DNA of 64,000 bases from an uncultured Desulfovibrio sp. (GCF_902477725.1 NZ_CABSIF010000005.1:62001-126000); one strand, 5' to 3'. Shown: positions 50,363-59,447, counted from the first letter of the stretch. Notes: generated by a model from the letters alone, not told the origin. Made by a program: numbers and translations.

Positions 50363-52192
50363 ATGATGAATAAGTATTTACATGGCATCATGCACACACT
50401 TGACTTGATGCCTTCCACTATATGCGCTCTAATCTGCCGAGATGAACAGTGGGTTATCGAGGCATGTAATCGACATTTCAAACTATTTATACAAAATCTA
50501 TGTAGTAAACACCCAACAGATAAAGACAATAATACCTGTCAACACGATAACTATAGTTCGCTTTTAAAAATGATAGAATTATATTGCGGACACAGCTTGT
50601 TCAAAAAAATACAATCAAGCAAACCAGATGTACCCATAAGCATCTGTCTGCCTTGGGGTAAATGGACGCTCTGTTGGAAATGGCTGGACGATGTTGGGTC
50701 CACACACGAAAACGACAGGCACAGGTTCGTCGTGCTGCACGAAAACAGCGCAAAGGATAACGAGCCTGACGTGAACCTTCTATACAAGGAACTACACGCC
50801 ATCATGGACTCCATGTACGATGGCATGTGGATTATCGACAGCAAAGGCACAACCCTCTATGTCAACAGGGCCATGAAGCGCATCGCCAACATTGAACCGG
50901 AAGAGATGATCGGCAAGTCTGTCACTATTCCGATGCTTGAAGGAAAATTTTCAGCAGCGGTGACTCTGGAGGCCCTTGAACAAAGAAAAATTGTTACGCG
51001 GTTCGATGACTATCCAAATGGAACCCGCTGCCTCAATACAAGCACACCAATCTTTGACAAACAGGGCAATATCTGGCGAGTGGTTGCCTGCATTCGCGAC
51101 ATCACTGAGCTTGAAATGTTGCAGCGACGGCTGGCAGATGCAGAACGCGCCGCCCAGTTGCTTCAGGCCGAAGCAGCAGCCCTGCAGCACAGTAATGAAA
51201 ACAAATTTGTTGCCACTGGCAAGGTCATGCGCCGTTGCGTAGCCGAGCTTGAAAAAGCCGCGAGAGCGCCCTCGGGCATTCTTATCCTTGGCGAGACAGG
51301 CACAGGAAAAACTTATGCTGCATCCTACATACACAAGAAAAGCCCACGTGCTGATGGTCCGTTCATTTCCGTTAACTGCGCGGCCATCCCCCCAACCCTC
51401 ATAGAGTCAGAGCTGTTTGGCTACGAAAAAGGAGCCTTTACCGGGGCCAGCCGATCGGGCAAGAAGGGGTATTTCGGACTGGCCGATAACGGCACTCTGC
51501 TGCTGGACGAAATTGGTGAATTACCGTTGAGCATGCAGGCAAAAATCTTGCACGTGCTTGACGGCCAAGGGTTTCGCAAGATCGGTGGCGAAAAAGAACT
51601 ACGCGTGGACGTGCGCATTATCGCCGCCACAAACAGGCCTCTGGACCAGCTTGTAAGCAGTGGATTGTTCAGGGCCGACCTGTATTACCGCCTGCGAGTG
51701 CTGAGCATAAACATGCCACCATTGCGGGAACACCCCGAAGACATTCCGACGCTCATTACTGTGTTTCTGGACAAGGCCTGTACTCGCTACAATACGATAA
51801 AAACTTTTTCACCTAGCGTTGTAGACTGTTTCAGCAAGCACTCTTGGCCAGGAAACGTGCGCGAATTGCGCGCTGCAGTGGATTTTTTGGCTGCCATGAC
51901 CGAGAGCAGCGTTATTTCCATGCGTGACCTTCCTTCATACCTGCTGGGAGATATTCCTGAAATCTATTGCGATGATGAAGAGGAAGAATCCGTGCCAAGC
52001 CAAGTTGAAAAAAATATTTCTTTCAGGGAAACTGTCGAGAATCTGGAGCGCTCACTTATCAGCAAGGCTCTGAGAGATACTGGCAGCACATACAAGGCTG
52101 CTGCCAGACTTGGCATCAGCCAGTCCACCGTGGTGCGCAAAGCCAAGCAGTTGCGTATACCTGTTGCAGAGAAAAAAAGAAACGAAGCATAA
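50363..52192 (+). CDS. Sigma-54-dependent activator of the taurine locus
   Basis: This is a 609-residue regulator. The N-terminal 140 residues have no family I know and contain several Cys. A PAS domain follows at about 145-250 (LHAIMDSMYDGMWIIDSKGT), then a short coiled coil. The AAA+ domain has LGETGTGKT (Walker A), KGAFTGASRSG (GAFTGA sigma-54 loop), LLLDEIGELP and FRADLYYRLRVLS. The C-terminus has a Fis-like helix-turn-helix (TYKAAARLGISQSTVVRKAKQ). AAGGA precedes the ATG pair. It is divergent from xsc, with paired palindromes between them. It probably senses taurine or a derivative and activates xsc, tpa and the pnt operon. Confidence 0.9.
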   Translation: MMNKYLHGIMHTLDLMPSTICALICRDEQWVIEACNRHFKLFIQNLCSKHPTDKDNNTCQHDNYSSLLKMIELYCGHSLFKKIQSSKPDVPISICLPWGKWTLCWKWLDDVGSTHENDRHRFVVLHENSAKDNEPDVNLLYKELHAIMDSMYDGMWIIDSKGTTLYVNRAMKRIANIEPEEMIGKSVTIPMLEGKFSAAVTLEALEQRKIVTRFDDYPNGTRCLNTSTPIFDKQGNIWRVVACIRDITELEMLQRRLADAERAAQLLQAEAAALQHSNENKFVATGKVMRRCVAELEKAARAPSGILILGETGTGKTYAASYIHKKSPRADGPFISVNCAAIPPTLIESELFGYEKGAFTGASRSGKKGYFGLADNGTLLLDEIGELPLSMQAKILHVLDGQGFRKIGGEKELRVDVRIIAATNRPLDQLVSSGLFRADLYYRLRVLSINMPPLREHPEDIPTLITVFLDKACTRYNTIKTFSPSVVDCFSKHSWPGNVRELRAAVDFLAAMTESSVISMRDLPSYLLGDIPEIYCDDEEEESVPSQVEKNISFRETVENLERSLISKALRDTGSTYKAAARLGISQSTVVRKAKQLRIPVAEKKRNEA

Positions 52193-52197
52193 AAATA

Positions 52198-52236
52198 CAG
52201 GGGCCGCTCAGAGTATTATCTCTGAAACGACCCCTG
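52198..52236 (-). terminator. Terminator between convergent activator and tpa genes
   Basis: CAGGGG...CAGAG pairs with CTCTG...CCCCTG. On the minus strand it is followed by TATTTTTATG. It is suited to ending tpa and may serve the activator transcript from the other side. Confidence 0.65.
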
Positions 52237-52344
52237 ATGGTTTGCCAGACAGTCTCATCATCACCGGCCCAGCACCAACAGGCAAGGCTCATTATTGCCT
52301 GAGGGCGACTGACTACCTAATATCAGTCTGGCAAAACATTGATG

Positions 52345-53703
52345 CTAGCCGAGTACTTCGGTTATGGACTCGCGTAATGCCTTAAGAATGGTGTCGACCT
52401 GATCTTTAGTTACAATATAGGCTGGAGCCAGGTTAATTACGTTGTTCTGCCCAGCAAAGCTGCGGTTGGTTCTGCCCACAAGCACACCTCGCTTGGCCAT
52501 TGCCCCGCACACAGCAATGACTTTTTCTTCGGGCAGAGGTATTTTTGTTTTTTTGTCTTCAACAAATTCAATGCCTTGCAAAAGCCCTTTACCGCGCACA
52601 TCACCAACATTAGCGTGTGCAAGGTGCTCTTTCAGCCCTTCATGCGTGTAGTCGCCCATAGTCACAACATTGGCGAGCAACTTTTCCTCTTCAATGATCT
52701 TAAGGTTTTCCAGAGCGGCTGCCGGGGCTGCCGTGCAACCGCCGAAGGTGCTGATGTCACGGAAGTACGAAAGTTTGCTAGTCGGATCCTGCAACGAAGA
52801 AAATATTTTCTCCGTACTCACCGTGCAGGAGATAGGCATGTAAGCACTTGCCACGCCCTTGGCCATGGTCACAATGTCCGGAATAACGTCATAGTGTTGG
52901 TAACCAAACATCTTACCGGTACGACCGACACCACAGACCACCTCATCCATGATAAGCGCGACACCGTACCTTTTGCATATTTCGGCAACAATTTTGTAAT
53001 ATTCCTGTACAGGGGGAATCACTCCCCCGCCGGCTGTGATCGGCTCAAATATGGCGCCGCCCACGGTATCAGGCCCCTCCTTAAGAATCACCTCTTCAAC
53101 TGCCTTAGCACATTCAAGGTCGCAGCCAGGGTAGCTCTTGCCAAAGGCGCAACGGTAACAACAGGCATGGGGAACTTCCACAAAACCAGGCACAAAAGGA
53201 TCAAAGCATTCCTTTCGTTCAGGCTGGCCTGTAGCGCTCAGAGCTCCAATGGTAGTGCCATGATAGTCACGGTACCGGTAGAGAATCTTTTTCTTGGCTT
53301 TCGTATCGCTGTTATAGGCGCGCAGACGAACCATCTTGAAGGCTTTTTCATTGGCTTCGGAGCCGCTGCTTGAAATATAGACACGAGAAAGACCTGGCAT
53401 ATGCTCAAGAAGCTTTTCCGAAAAATCAATGGTAGGCAGATTGCCACAGCTTGCAGCGTAAAAGGGCAGCTTTTTCATCTGATTTGCTGCGGCATCCGCA
53501 ATCCTGTCTCTTCCGTAACCCACGTTCACGCACCAAACACCACCGGAAGTGGCGTCCAGATATTCCTTGCCGTTAACATCCTTGAGGTACAGCCCCTTGC
53601 CCTCCACGGCGATCATGGGAGCATTGCCTTGATGCAGCATCAGGTGATGCCATACATTCTTTATATCCCTGTTGACATATTCGTTCGTGCTCTTTGCTGA
53701 CAT
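52345..53703 (-). CDS. tpa: Taurine:pyruvate aminotransferase
   Basis: This 452-residue class III PLP-dependent aminotransferase moves the amino group of taurine to pyruvate, giving sulfoacetaldehyde and alanine. Motifs: the N-terminal VWHHLMLHQGNAPMIAVEGKG, YISSSGSEANEKAFKMVR, YHGTTIGALSATGQ, LIMDEVVCGVGRTGKMF with the PLP Asp, and VTMAKGVASAYMPIS with the Schiff-base Lys. The Cys-rich CCYRCAFGKSYPGCDLEC segment recalls the Bilophila and related Tpa enzymes. It stands alone with its own sigma-54 promoter at 53918. Alanine must be recycled by an alanine dehydrogenase, which is not encoded in this window. Confidence 0.92.
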   Translation of the reverse strand: MSAKSTNEYVNRDIKNVWHHLMLHQGNAPMIAVEGKGLYLKDVNGKEYLDATSGGVWCVNVGYGRDRIADAAANQMKKLPFYAASCGNLPTIDFSEKLLEHMPGLSRVYISSSGSEANEKAFKMVRLRAYNSDTKAKKKILYRYRDYHGTTIGALSATGQPERKECFDPFVPGFVEVPHACCYRCAFGKSYPGCDLECAKAVEEVILKEGPDTVGGAIFEPITAGGGVIPPVQEYYKIVAEICKRYGVALIMDEVVCGVGRTGKMFGYQHYDVIPDIVTMAKGVASAYMPISCTVSTEKIFSSLQDPTSKLSYFRDISTFGGCTAAPAAALENLKIIEEEKLLANVVTMGDYTHEGLKEHLAHANVGDVRGKGLLQGIEFVEDKKTKIPLPEEKVIAVCGAMAKRGVLVGRTNRSFAGQNNVINLAPAYIVTKDQVDTILKALRESITEVLG

Positions 53704-53917
53704 GGAAATTCACTCCTTATGATGGTGGATCGCGGTCTTGAATTGCTCTGAAATCAAAATCCCATAGTCCAACAAAACATTTCGTGCTTCCGGCAAGGCC
53801 CCTGACGGCAAAAATCACAATCTGCCAACAAACTTGCCATGTCCTCCTTGCTGGCCGCTGCCATTTGTCCGGCGGCTGGCCTGCATTGCGCAGCTTTGCC
53901 CGGATACTGCAAACTAA

Positions 53918-53933
53918 AGCAATCGGCATGCCA
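53918..53933 (-). promoter_or_regulatory. Sigma-54 promoter for tpa
   Basis: On the minus strand: TGGCATGCCGATTGCT, a full match to TGGCA/TTGCT with GG-N10-GC spacing. It lies 215 bases before the tpa ATG, leaving a long leader that contains no obvious gene. Only half-sites of the RATGC palindrome (GATGC at about 53984) are visible upstream. Confidence 0.75.
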
Positions 53934-54052
53934 CACTTATAACACTCCTAAATTAAATAACTTTATCCCAGATAGATTCCAAACCGATGCAAAAAGAACT
54001 CACATAAATCCGCAAGCGTAAACGGCTGACCCATGCGTTACTTAAAGAACAT

Positions 54053-54099
54053 AAAAAAACCGGGCGCTCTTCTTCCTTTTCAGGAAAAGGAGCGCCCGG
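54053..54099 (-). terminator. Strong terminator of the pnt operon
   Basis: A 10-base GC-rich outer stem (CCGGGCGCTC/GAGCGCCCGG) and an inner CCTTTTC/GGAAAAGG stem are followed on the minus strand by seven T. It lies 150 bases after the pntB stop and insulates tpa from the pnt operon. Confidence 0.85.
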
Positions 54100-54246
54100 A
54101 GCTGCTGTGCAAGAAAAAGAACGCTAGTGAGGGGATGTCTCAGCTGCGTGCCAGGGCCAGAGCGGGGTGGGCCTTGAGACAAACGAGACATGCGTCTTTT
54201 CCGTGACCGCACAGAGCATTTTATTCCATGGGGGGAGGAACTCCTG

Positions 54247-56754
54247 CTAGCCGTAAGTCTGCCCTTCTTGTGCGTAGCTTAGCAGTTTGTCAAAGGAATT
54301 GGATGCATCACCAGTCATGAGGATCACCCCGGCACGCTCATAGAGGGGATTGGGTACTCCAGCATAGCCGGGTTTGTCATCGTAATTACAGATAATGATG
54401 TTCTTGCACTCTTCGACCTTAAGAATGGGCATGCCATAGATGGGTGTGCCTTCGGCGGTATTGGCCGCAGGATTTACAACATCGTTGGCACCCACCACGA
54501 TTACGAGATCAGACTCTGCAAACATGGGGTTCACCGTGTCCATCTCGAGCAGGTGCTCGTAGTCCACATTGGCTTCGGCAAGCAGCACGTTCATGTGCCC
54601 CGGCATACGCCCGGCTACAGGGTGGATACCGTAGCTAACCTTGGCCCCCGCACTTTCCAGCAGATCAGCAAGCTCTTTGACCTTATACTGTGCCTGAGCC
54701 AGAGCCATGCCGTAACCAGGTACAATGACGACATTTTTTGCATTTTGTACAAGCATTGTCGCGTCGATTTCCCTGTTGTCAGTACTGGATGAAGCAGGCA
54801 AACATGCCGTCGTACTTTCCCTCAGAGCGAAGCGTATCAGTTGTTCCATGGATTTCGCTGCATCACCTGTCATGAGGATCACCCCGGCACGCTCATAGAG
54901 GGGATTGGGTACTCCAGCATAGCCGGGTTTGTCATCGTAATTACAGATAATGATGTTCTTGCACTCTTCGACCTTAAGAATGGGCATGCCATAGATGGGT
55001 GTGCCTTCGGCGGTATTGGCCGCAGGATTTACAACATCGTTGGCACCCACCACGATTACGAGATCAGACTCTGCAAACATGGGGTTCACCGTGTCCATCT
55101 CGAGCAGGTGCTCGTAGTCCACATTGGCTTCGGCAAGCAGCACGTTCATGTGCCCCGGCATACGCCCGGCAACCGGGTGGATGCCGTAGCTAACCTTGGC
55201 CCCCGCACTTTCCAACAGATCAGCAAGCTCTTTCACTTTGTACTGAGCCTGCGCCAGAGCCATGCCGTAACCAGGCACGATAACAACATTTTTTGCATTC
55301 TGCACAAGTTTTTCCGCTTCAACTTCCCTACTGTCCGTCTTATCGGAAGTACCTGAAGCTTCTGCAGGACTTTCACCTTGGGCAAACCGCACCAAGCGGT
55401 TTACAGTTTTCGCCGCATCACCCGACATAAGGATTACGCCATCCCGCCCGTACAGGGGATTAGGCACACCCGCATAGCCGGGCTTGTCGTCGTAATTGCA
55501 GATAATGATGTTCCTGCACTCTTCAACCTTAAGAATGGGCATGCCATAGATGGGCGTGCCTTCTGCGGTATTGGCCGCAGGGTTTACAACATCATTTGCC
55601 CCAATGATCACAACAAGGTCAGCTTGTGCAAACATGGGGTTCACCGTGTCCATTTCCAGCAGGTGCTCGTAATCCACATTGGCTTCGGCAAGCAGCACGT
55701 TCATGTGGCCCGGCATACGCCCGGCAACCGGGTGGATGCCGTAGCGCACCTCAACACCCTTGTTTTCCAGCGCATCAGCTAACGATTTGACATGGTGCTG
55801 AGCCTGCGCCAGAGCCATACCATAGCCCGGCACAATGATCACTTTCTGTGCCTGCTGCACCAGTCTGGCCACGTCGCTTTCGGAAGAAATGGAAGGTGCT
55901 TGCGCCGCAACCGCTTTCGGGGCAGGTGCCGCTGGGGCAACTACCGAAGACTCACCAAGCAGAATAGACAGCAATTTTCTGTTCATGGCACGGCACATGA
56001 TGCGCGTCAGCAGAAAGCCGGATGAACCAATGATGCCTCCGATGGCCACAAGCAGAGGATCATTGACTGCAAACCCCGCGATGGCAGCGCACACGCCGCC
56101 CATAGAGTTCAATAGTGAAATCGTGATAGGCATGTCGGCTCCGCCCACACGGATTGTGAAGCAGACACCAAAGGCTATCCCAGTCATAAACATCATAAAA
56201 ATGAAAAAAATGAACAGAAAAGACGGGAATATTGTGCCCATGAACACGGAGAACCCCATACCGGCAAGGATTCCCATGATTATTTTAGTGTGACCAGGCA
56301 GAATAACAGGTTTTTGCGGCAAAACCTGATGCAGTTTGCCTGCCGCCACAAAGGAACCAGCAATAGTGGTCATGCCCATGGCAAGAGCCAAACATGCACT
56401 GCCGCGTTCGAAAGTTGAGGGTGCGCCTGTGTCCGTGAGCACAAGAAAACTCACAATGGCCGCTGCACCGCCACCAATACCATGCAGAAAGGCTACCATC
56501 TGCGGCATCTGGATCATCTTGACCTTGTTGGACAAGGTAAGACCCAAAGCCATACCTGCGGCAATGGCCAGCCACAGTGAAGGCGAAGTCAGAGATCCAT
56601 CCTTGAACATGGTGATGAATATGGCCATTCCCATGGCAGAGGCGCAAAAAAGGTTACCTCGAACCGCTGTGGGAACCTTATTCATCAGACGAAGGCCGAA
56701 TAGTATGGTTGCCACAAGAATTACAGCTATGAAATTGTAGGTTAGTGCATTCAT
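54247..56754 (-). CDS. pntB: NAD(P) transhydrogenase beta subunit with three tandem NADP-binding domains
   Basis: This is an 835-residue protein where PntB is usually about 460. Residues 1-265 are the proton-translocating membrane domain II (LHGIGGGAAAIVSFLVL, GGADMPITISLLNSMGG). After an Ala/Pro linker (270-292) come three NADP-binding domains III: about 293-460, 478-645 and 664-835. Each has VPGYGMALAQAQ, IHPVAGRMPGHMNVLL, EANVDYEHLLEMDTVNPMFA, GANDVVNPAANTAEGTPIYG and NYDDKPGYAGVPNPLY, so all look able to bind NADP. Copies 2 and 3 are nearly identical in DNA (302 bases from 54314 match 54869 onward), while copy 1 is older and more diverged. The frame is open throughout, so this is not simple decay. 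The protein would work with PntAA and PntAB just upstream. Confidence 0.92.
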   Translation of the reverse strand: MNALTYNFIAVILVATILFGLRLMNKVPTAVRGNLFCASAMGMAIFITMFKDGSLTSPSLWLAIAAGMALGLTLSNKVKMIQMPQMVAFLHGIGGGAAAIVSFLVLTDTGAPSTFERGSACLALAMGMTTIAGSFVAAGKLHQVLPQKPVILPGHTKIIMGILAGMGFSVFMGTIFPSFLFIFFIFMMFMTGIAFGVCFTIRVGGADMPITISLLNSMGGVCAAIAGFAVNDPLLVAIGGIIGSSGFLLTRIMCRAMNRKLLSILLGESSVVAPAAPAPKAVAAQAPSISSESDVARLVQQAQKVIIVPGYGMALAQAQHHVKSLADALENKGVEVRYGIHPVAGRMPGHMNVLLAEANVDYEHLLEMDTVNPMFAQADLVVIIGANDVVNPAANTAEGTPIYGMPILKVEECRNIIICNYDDKPGYAGVPNPLYGRDGVILMSGDAAKTVNRLVRFAQGESPAEASGTSDKTDSREVEAEKLVQNAKNVVIVPGYGMALAQAQYKVKELADLLESAGAKVSYGIHPVAGRMPGHMNVLLAEANVDYEHLLEMDTVNPMFAESDLVIVVGANDVVNPAANTAEGTPIYGMPILKVEECKNIIICNYDDKPGYAGVPNPLYERAGVILMTGDAAKSMEQLIRFALRESTTACLPASSSTDNREIDATMLVQNAKNVVIVPGYGMALAQAQYKVKELADLLESAGAKVSYGIHPVAGRMPGHMNVLLAEANVDYEHLLEMDTVNPMFAESDLVIVVGANDVVNPAANTAEGTPIYGMPILKVEECKNIIICNYDDKPGYAGVPNPLYERAGVILMTGDASNSFDKLLSYAQEGQTYG
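54314..55170 (-). repeat. Near-identical 555-bp-spaced repeat inside pntB
   Basis: The block 54314-54615 is identical by eye to 54869-55170, a spacing of 555 bases or 185 codons. Outside this block the copies differ mostly silently, and the domain 1 copy (about 55378-55878) differs throughout. This indicates a recent in-frame duplication or gene conversion between domains 2 and 3. Confidence 0.9.
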
Positions 56755-56801
56755 TTAACAGCAACCTTTGCTTCTTTTTATATTAATAAAATATATAAGG
56801 G

Positions 56802-57083
56802 CTATCTCTTTCTTCCGGCGACCATACGCAGCATTTTGTGCGTAATGTCAAATCCGCCGAAGACATTGATTATGGCCATAGACACAGCGATAGCCCCCAA
56901 AATCGTAAAAAACGCCGAACCTGCAAGATGGGTTGCAGTTACCGCGCCAAGAATGATCACACCCGAAAGAGCATTCATGGCCGACATCAGGGGGGTATGA
57001 AGAAGGCTCGGCACATGGCTGATAATTTTGTAGCCAAGCAGCGTTGCCACTACAAATACTGCCAGCAGTGTAAATGGATTCAT
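56802..57083 (-). CDS. pntAB: NAD(P) transhydrogenase alpha-2 (membrane) subunit
   Basis: This 93-residue membrane protein begins MNPFTLLAVFVVATLLGYKI, followed by VPSLLHTPLMSAMNALSGVI and ILGAIAVSMAIINVFGGFDI, the three membrane helices of the split alpha subunit. It forms the proton channel with the membrane part of PntB. The ATG at 57083 starts the conserved sequence; the in-frame extension upstream overlaps the gap and has no matching family sequence. It lies between pntAA and pntB on the same strand, the usual order. Confidence 0.92.
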   Translation of the reverse strand: MNPFTLLAVFVVATLLGYKIISHVPSLLHTPLMSAMNALSGVIILGAVTATHLAGSAFFTILGAIAVSMAIINVFGGFDITHKMLRMVAGRKR

Positions 57084-57166
57084 ACGTCTTCCTTGGATAG
57101 TTTTTTTCCGACTTGTATGCCGGAACGCCGGATGCAGAACAAACCGCACCCGGCGTTCTCTAATAC

Positions 57167-58342
57167 CTAAAGCCCAATGGCTTCACGCGCTCCGCTATGA
57201 ACAATCTGCTTGTCAATGGTGGTCAGCGTGGATTCAATAATAGGATCGGTCCTGTCCAGTACGATCTTGCCGTCCTGTGCGAGGAAGGCAAGCAACTGAT
57301 ACATGTTGTTCGCGAACATCCAGGTGGAGCTTGTGGGCATCATGCCGGGGATATTTTTTGTGCCGTCTATGGTGACACCGTGTTTGACCACCACTTCACC
57401 GGCTTCTGTCAGCTCGCAGTTGCCTCCCTGATCAATGGAAATGTCCACGATACTGGAGCCTGGAGCCATAGAGGCTACCATTTCTTTGGTGATCAGGATT
57501 GGAGCCAACTTGCCGGGAATCAAAGCCGAAAGGATGATAATATCCGCATCCTTCACCAAGGGTTTCAGAGCCTCACGTTCTTTGCTCAACCATTCGTCGC
57601 TCAGACGTTGAGCGTAGCCGCCCTCCCCAATGGCCACATCGGCGGGCACTCCCACGTCAAACGACTTGGCCCCAAGACTCATGGATTGCTCACGAGCATC
57701 AGGACGAATGTCCACTGCAGTAACCACTGCCCCCAGGCGCTTTGCTGTGGCCACGGCCTGGAGTCCTGCTACCCCTGTGCCGATTACCAGCACATTGGCA
57801 GGCTTGATAACGCCCACGGCCGTGCCCACCATGGGCATGAACTTGGCGATACGGTTGACTGCCATGAGTACACCCTTGTACCCGGCAACAGTACTCATTG
57901 AAGTCAGGGCGTCCATGCTCTGAGCGCGTGAAATACGGGGTATACCGTCCAGCGTAATGCTGATAACGCCAGTGGCGGCCAGTTTTTTAATCATCTCATG
58001 ATTCACAGGGGCCGCGGGGTGCAGGAATGTGATCAGATATTGGCCGTCACGCACCATTTCTGCCTCATGCTTGTTCACCCTGTCATTGAACAGCGGCTCC
58101 TTGACCTTCAGGATAACATCGGCTTTGGCAAAGAGTTCTTCAACACTCTCAATAATCTTGCCCCCGGCTTCAACATAGGCGCTGTCGGCAAAAAAAGCCC
58201 CGTCGCCCGCTCCTTTTTCAATCAGCACCGTGGCACCGTCGTTAACCATCTTCTTGACGGTGTCAGGAGTCGCGGACACGCGGCGTTCGCCATGCATAAT
58301 CTCCTTCGGCACCCCGATAGTCATTCCCTGAAATTTCATCAT
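57167..58342 (-). CDS. pntAA: NAD(P) transhydrogenase alpha-1 (NAD-binding) subunit
   Basis: This 391-residue soluble NAD(H)-binding domain I moves hydride between NADH and NADP across the complex with PntB. Motifs: IGVPKEIMHGERRVSATPDT, ILKVKEPL, PRISRAQSMDALTSMSTVAGY (the RQD-loop region), VLVIGTGVAGLQAVATAKRLGAVVTAVDIR, and GGYAQRLSDEWL (mobile loop). It is related to alanine dehydrogenase, but PRISRAQSMD and the mobile loop are transhydrogenase features. AAGGAG precedes two adjacent ATGs (58342 and 58339), and either could start. It is first in the operon behind a full sigma-54 promoter, linking it to taurine use. Confidence 0.92.
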   Translation of the reverse strand: MMKFQGMTIGVPKEIMHGERRVSATPDTVKKMVNDGATVLIEKGAGDGAFFADSAYVEAGGKIIESVEELFAKADVILKVKEPLFNDRVNKHEAEMVRDGQYLITFLHPAAPVNHEMIKKLAATGVISITLDGIPRISRAQSMDALTSMSTVAGYKGVLMAVNRIAKFMPMVGTAVGVIKPANVLVIGTGVAGLQAVATAKRLGAVVTAVDIRPDAREQSMSLGAKSFDVGVPADVAIGEGGYAQRLSDEWLSKEREALKPLVKDADIIILSALIPGKLAPILITKEMVASMAPGSSIVDISIDQGGNCELTEAGEVVVKHGVTIDGTKNIPGMMPTSSTWMFANNMYQLLAFLAQDGKIVLDRTDPIIESTLTTIDKQIVHSGAREAIGL

Positions 58343-58430
58343 AAGACTCCTTGAAGGTTATTGGTACTCCATGAAAAAACTTTGCCGACAGAATCAGATC
58401 AGAGCTTGGCAGACCGCTGTTGCAGGAAAA

Positions 58431-58446
58431 AGCAAGACATATGCCA
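58431..58446 (-). promoter_or_regulatory. Sigma-54 promoter for the pnt operon
   Basis: On the minus strand: TGGCATATGTCTTGCT, a full -24/-12 match 89 bases before pntAA. The palindrome GATGCACTTCAGCATC (58531-58546) is 85 bases further upstream and matches the sites near xsc, placing this operon in the same predicted regulon. Confidence 0.75.
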
Positions 58447-58530
58447 AGGCATTCCATTTAATTAACTTCTTTTATTTCAGCATATTAAAAAAATATAGCT
58501 TTAGTTTTTCGATTTTCTTGCCCTTTTGTG

Positions 58531-58546
58531 GATGCACTTCAGCATC
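58531..58546. promoter_or_regulatory. RATGC-N6-GCATY site upstream of pntAA
   Basis: GATGCACTTCAGCATC is a 5-6-5 inverted repeat of the same form as those at 50284 and 50325, at enhancer distance from the sigma-54 promoter at 58431. Confidence 0.5.
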
Positions 58547-58549
58547 AAG

Positions 58550-58959
58550 TTGAGAAAAATATCGCAATACAAACCGAAACTGACTTGCGGCGCTGTCCTC
58601 AAAGAGGGGGAGACAAGATGCAAACTAGTGATTCGTAACCTTTCACTTAGCACCCCACAGCATCGTTTTGATAAATATGTTTTCATAGAGTTATCAAACT
58701 GAGGCATTCACAATTGTAAAAAAATAAATATATTCAATAAGATAAAATAGTTGCAAAACTGTGACACTTAGTGCCTTCCTCGGCAGCTTGAGAAAATCAT
58801 GCCTATTAGGGCTTACCTAAACGAGCAAATCAGAGATGGGCATATTGACTGTCATCGTGGAACGCCCAGGCAACACGCTCCAGAGCCTGACGAACTGAAG
58901 TGGACACTTGGATCAGTACTGATCGCACACATGCCACCAGAGAATCCCGCAGACACTTC
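58550..58959. other. Gene-free interval
   Basis: AT-rich at 58690-58760, otherwise mixed. No frame of any length is supported. The part after about 58795 may be a further decayed portion of the VWA copy that becomes recognisable from about 58960. Confidence 0.5.
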
Positions 58960-59255
58960 GAAAAAATCAGCCTAAGATGACTACGATGATCATTGTCGAT
59001 ATGGCAGGCAACGCTCTGCCCACGAAATATGCCTTATGCAGCGGAAGGATGGATTTGAAATTTATGGTCCCGGCATTCACTAAGAACGCGCACCGCTAGG
59101 AGGTACCCTCTGCCCGACTTGACTCCTGTTATATATGCCTGGCCGCAGATCGCGTTATTGAAAGGAACGAAGAATGACTTAAGTAGGTTTTAGACCCCAA
59201 GCGATTGCATAACTTAACGCCGCAAAGACCATTGGAGATTAATTTGAGGGATTAG
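58960..59255 (+). pseudogene. Heavily decayed third copy of the VWA 3' end and companion ORF
   Basis: Segments line up in order with the VWA gene end: GGATTTGAAATTTATGG against GGCTTTGAAGTTTATGG, CTGCCCGACTTGACTCCTG against TTGCCCGACCTGGTGCCTG, and TTGAAAGGAACGAAGAATGA against CTGAAAGGAGCTAAGAATGA. Then GCCGCAAAGACCATTGGAG...GATTAG matches the end of the companion ORF. Many stops and indels are present. Here the relic runs straight into the R2 repeat. Confidence 0.75.
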
Positions 59256-59401
59256 CAGAGTGTGTTCGACCTCATTTTGCCTCTGGATTTTCACGTAAGT
59301 CACAGCTACTATGGGGTCACAAACGGGGTCACAAGCCTTCGTGAACAAAAAATAAATTGCAATAATTTCAGACTGTTGAAATTCCACACATCAAATGGTG
59401 C

Positions 59402-59423
59402 CGAGTCTCCCCTTCGGCACCAT
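59402..59423 (+). other. att core identical to the tRNA-Leu 3' end
   Basis: This 22-base segment (CGAGTCTCCCC...GGCACCAT) is identical to 490-511. It would be attR for the composite island of about 59 kb. Confidence 0.8.
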
Positions 59424-59447
59424 CTTGAACTCCAAGAGAGTTCAAAG

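Noticed and set aside
54314..55878. Regular DNA repeats that could suggest a CRISPR or tandem-repeat array
   Set aside because: The repeats are in-frame copies of the PntB NADP-binding domain, about 500 bases long, not short repeats with spacers.
57167..58342. pntAA as the missing alanine dehydrogenase of taurine degradation
   Set aside because: The PRISRAQSMD region, the mobile-loop sequence and the adjacent pntAB and pntB identify transhydrogenase domain I.
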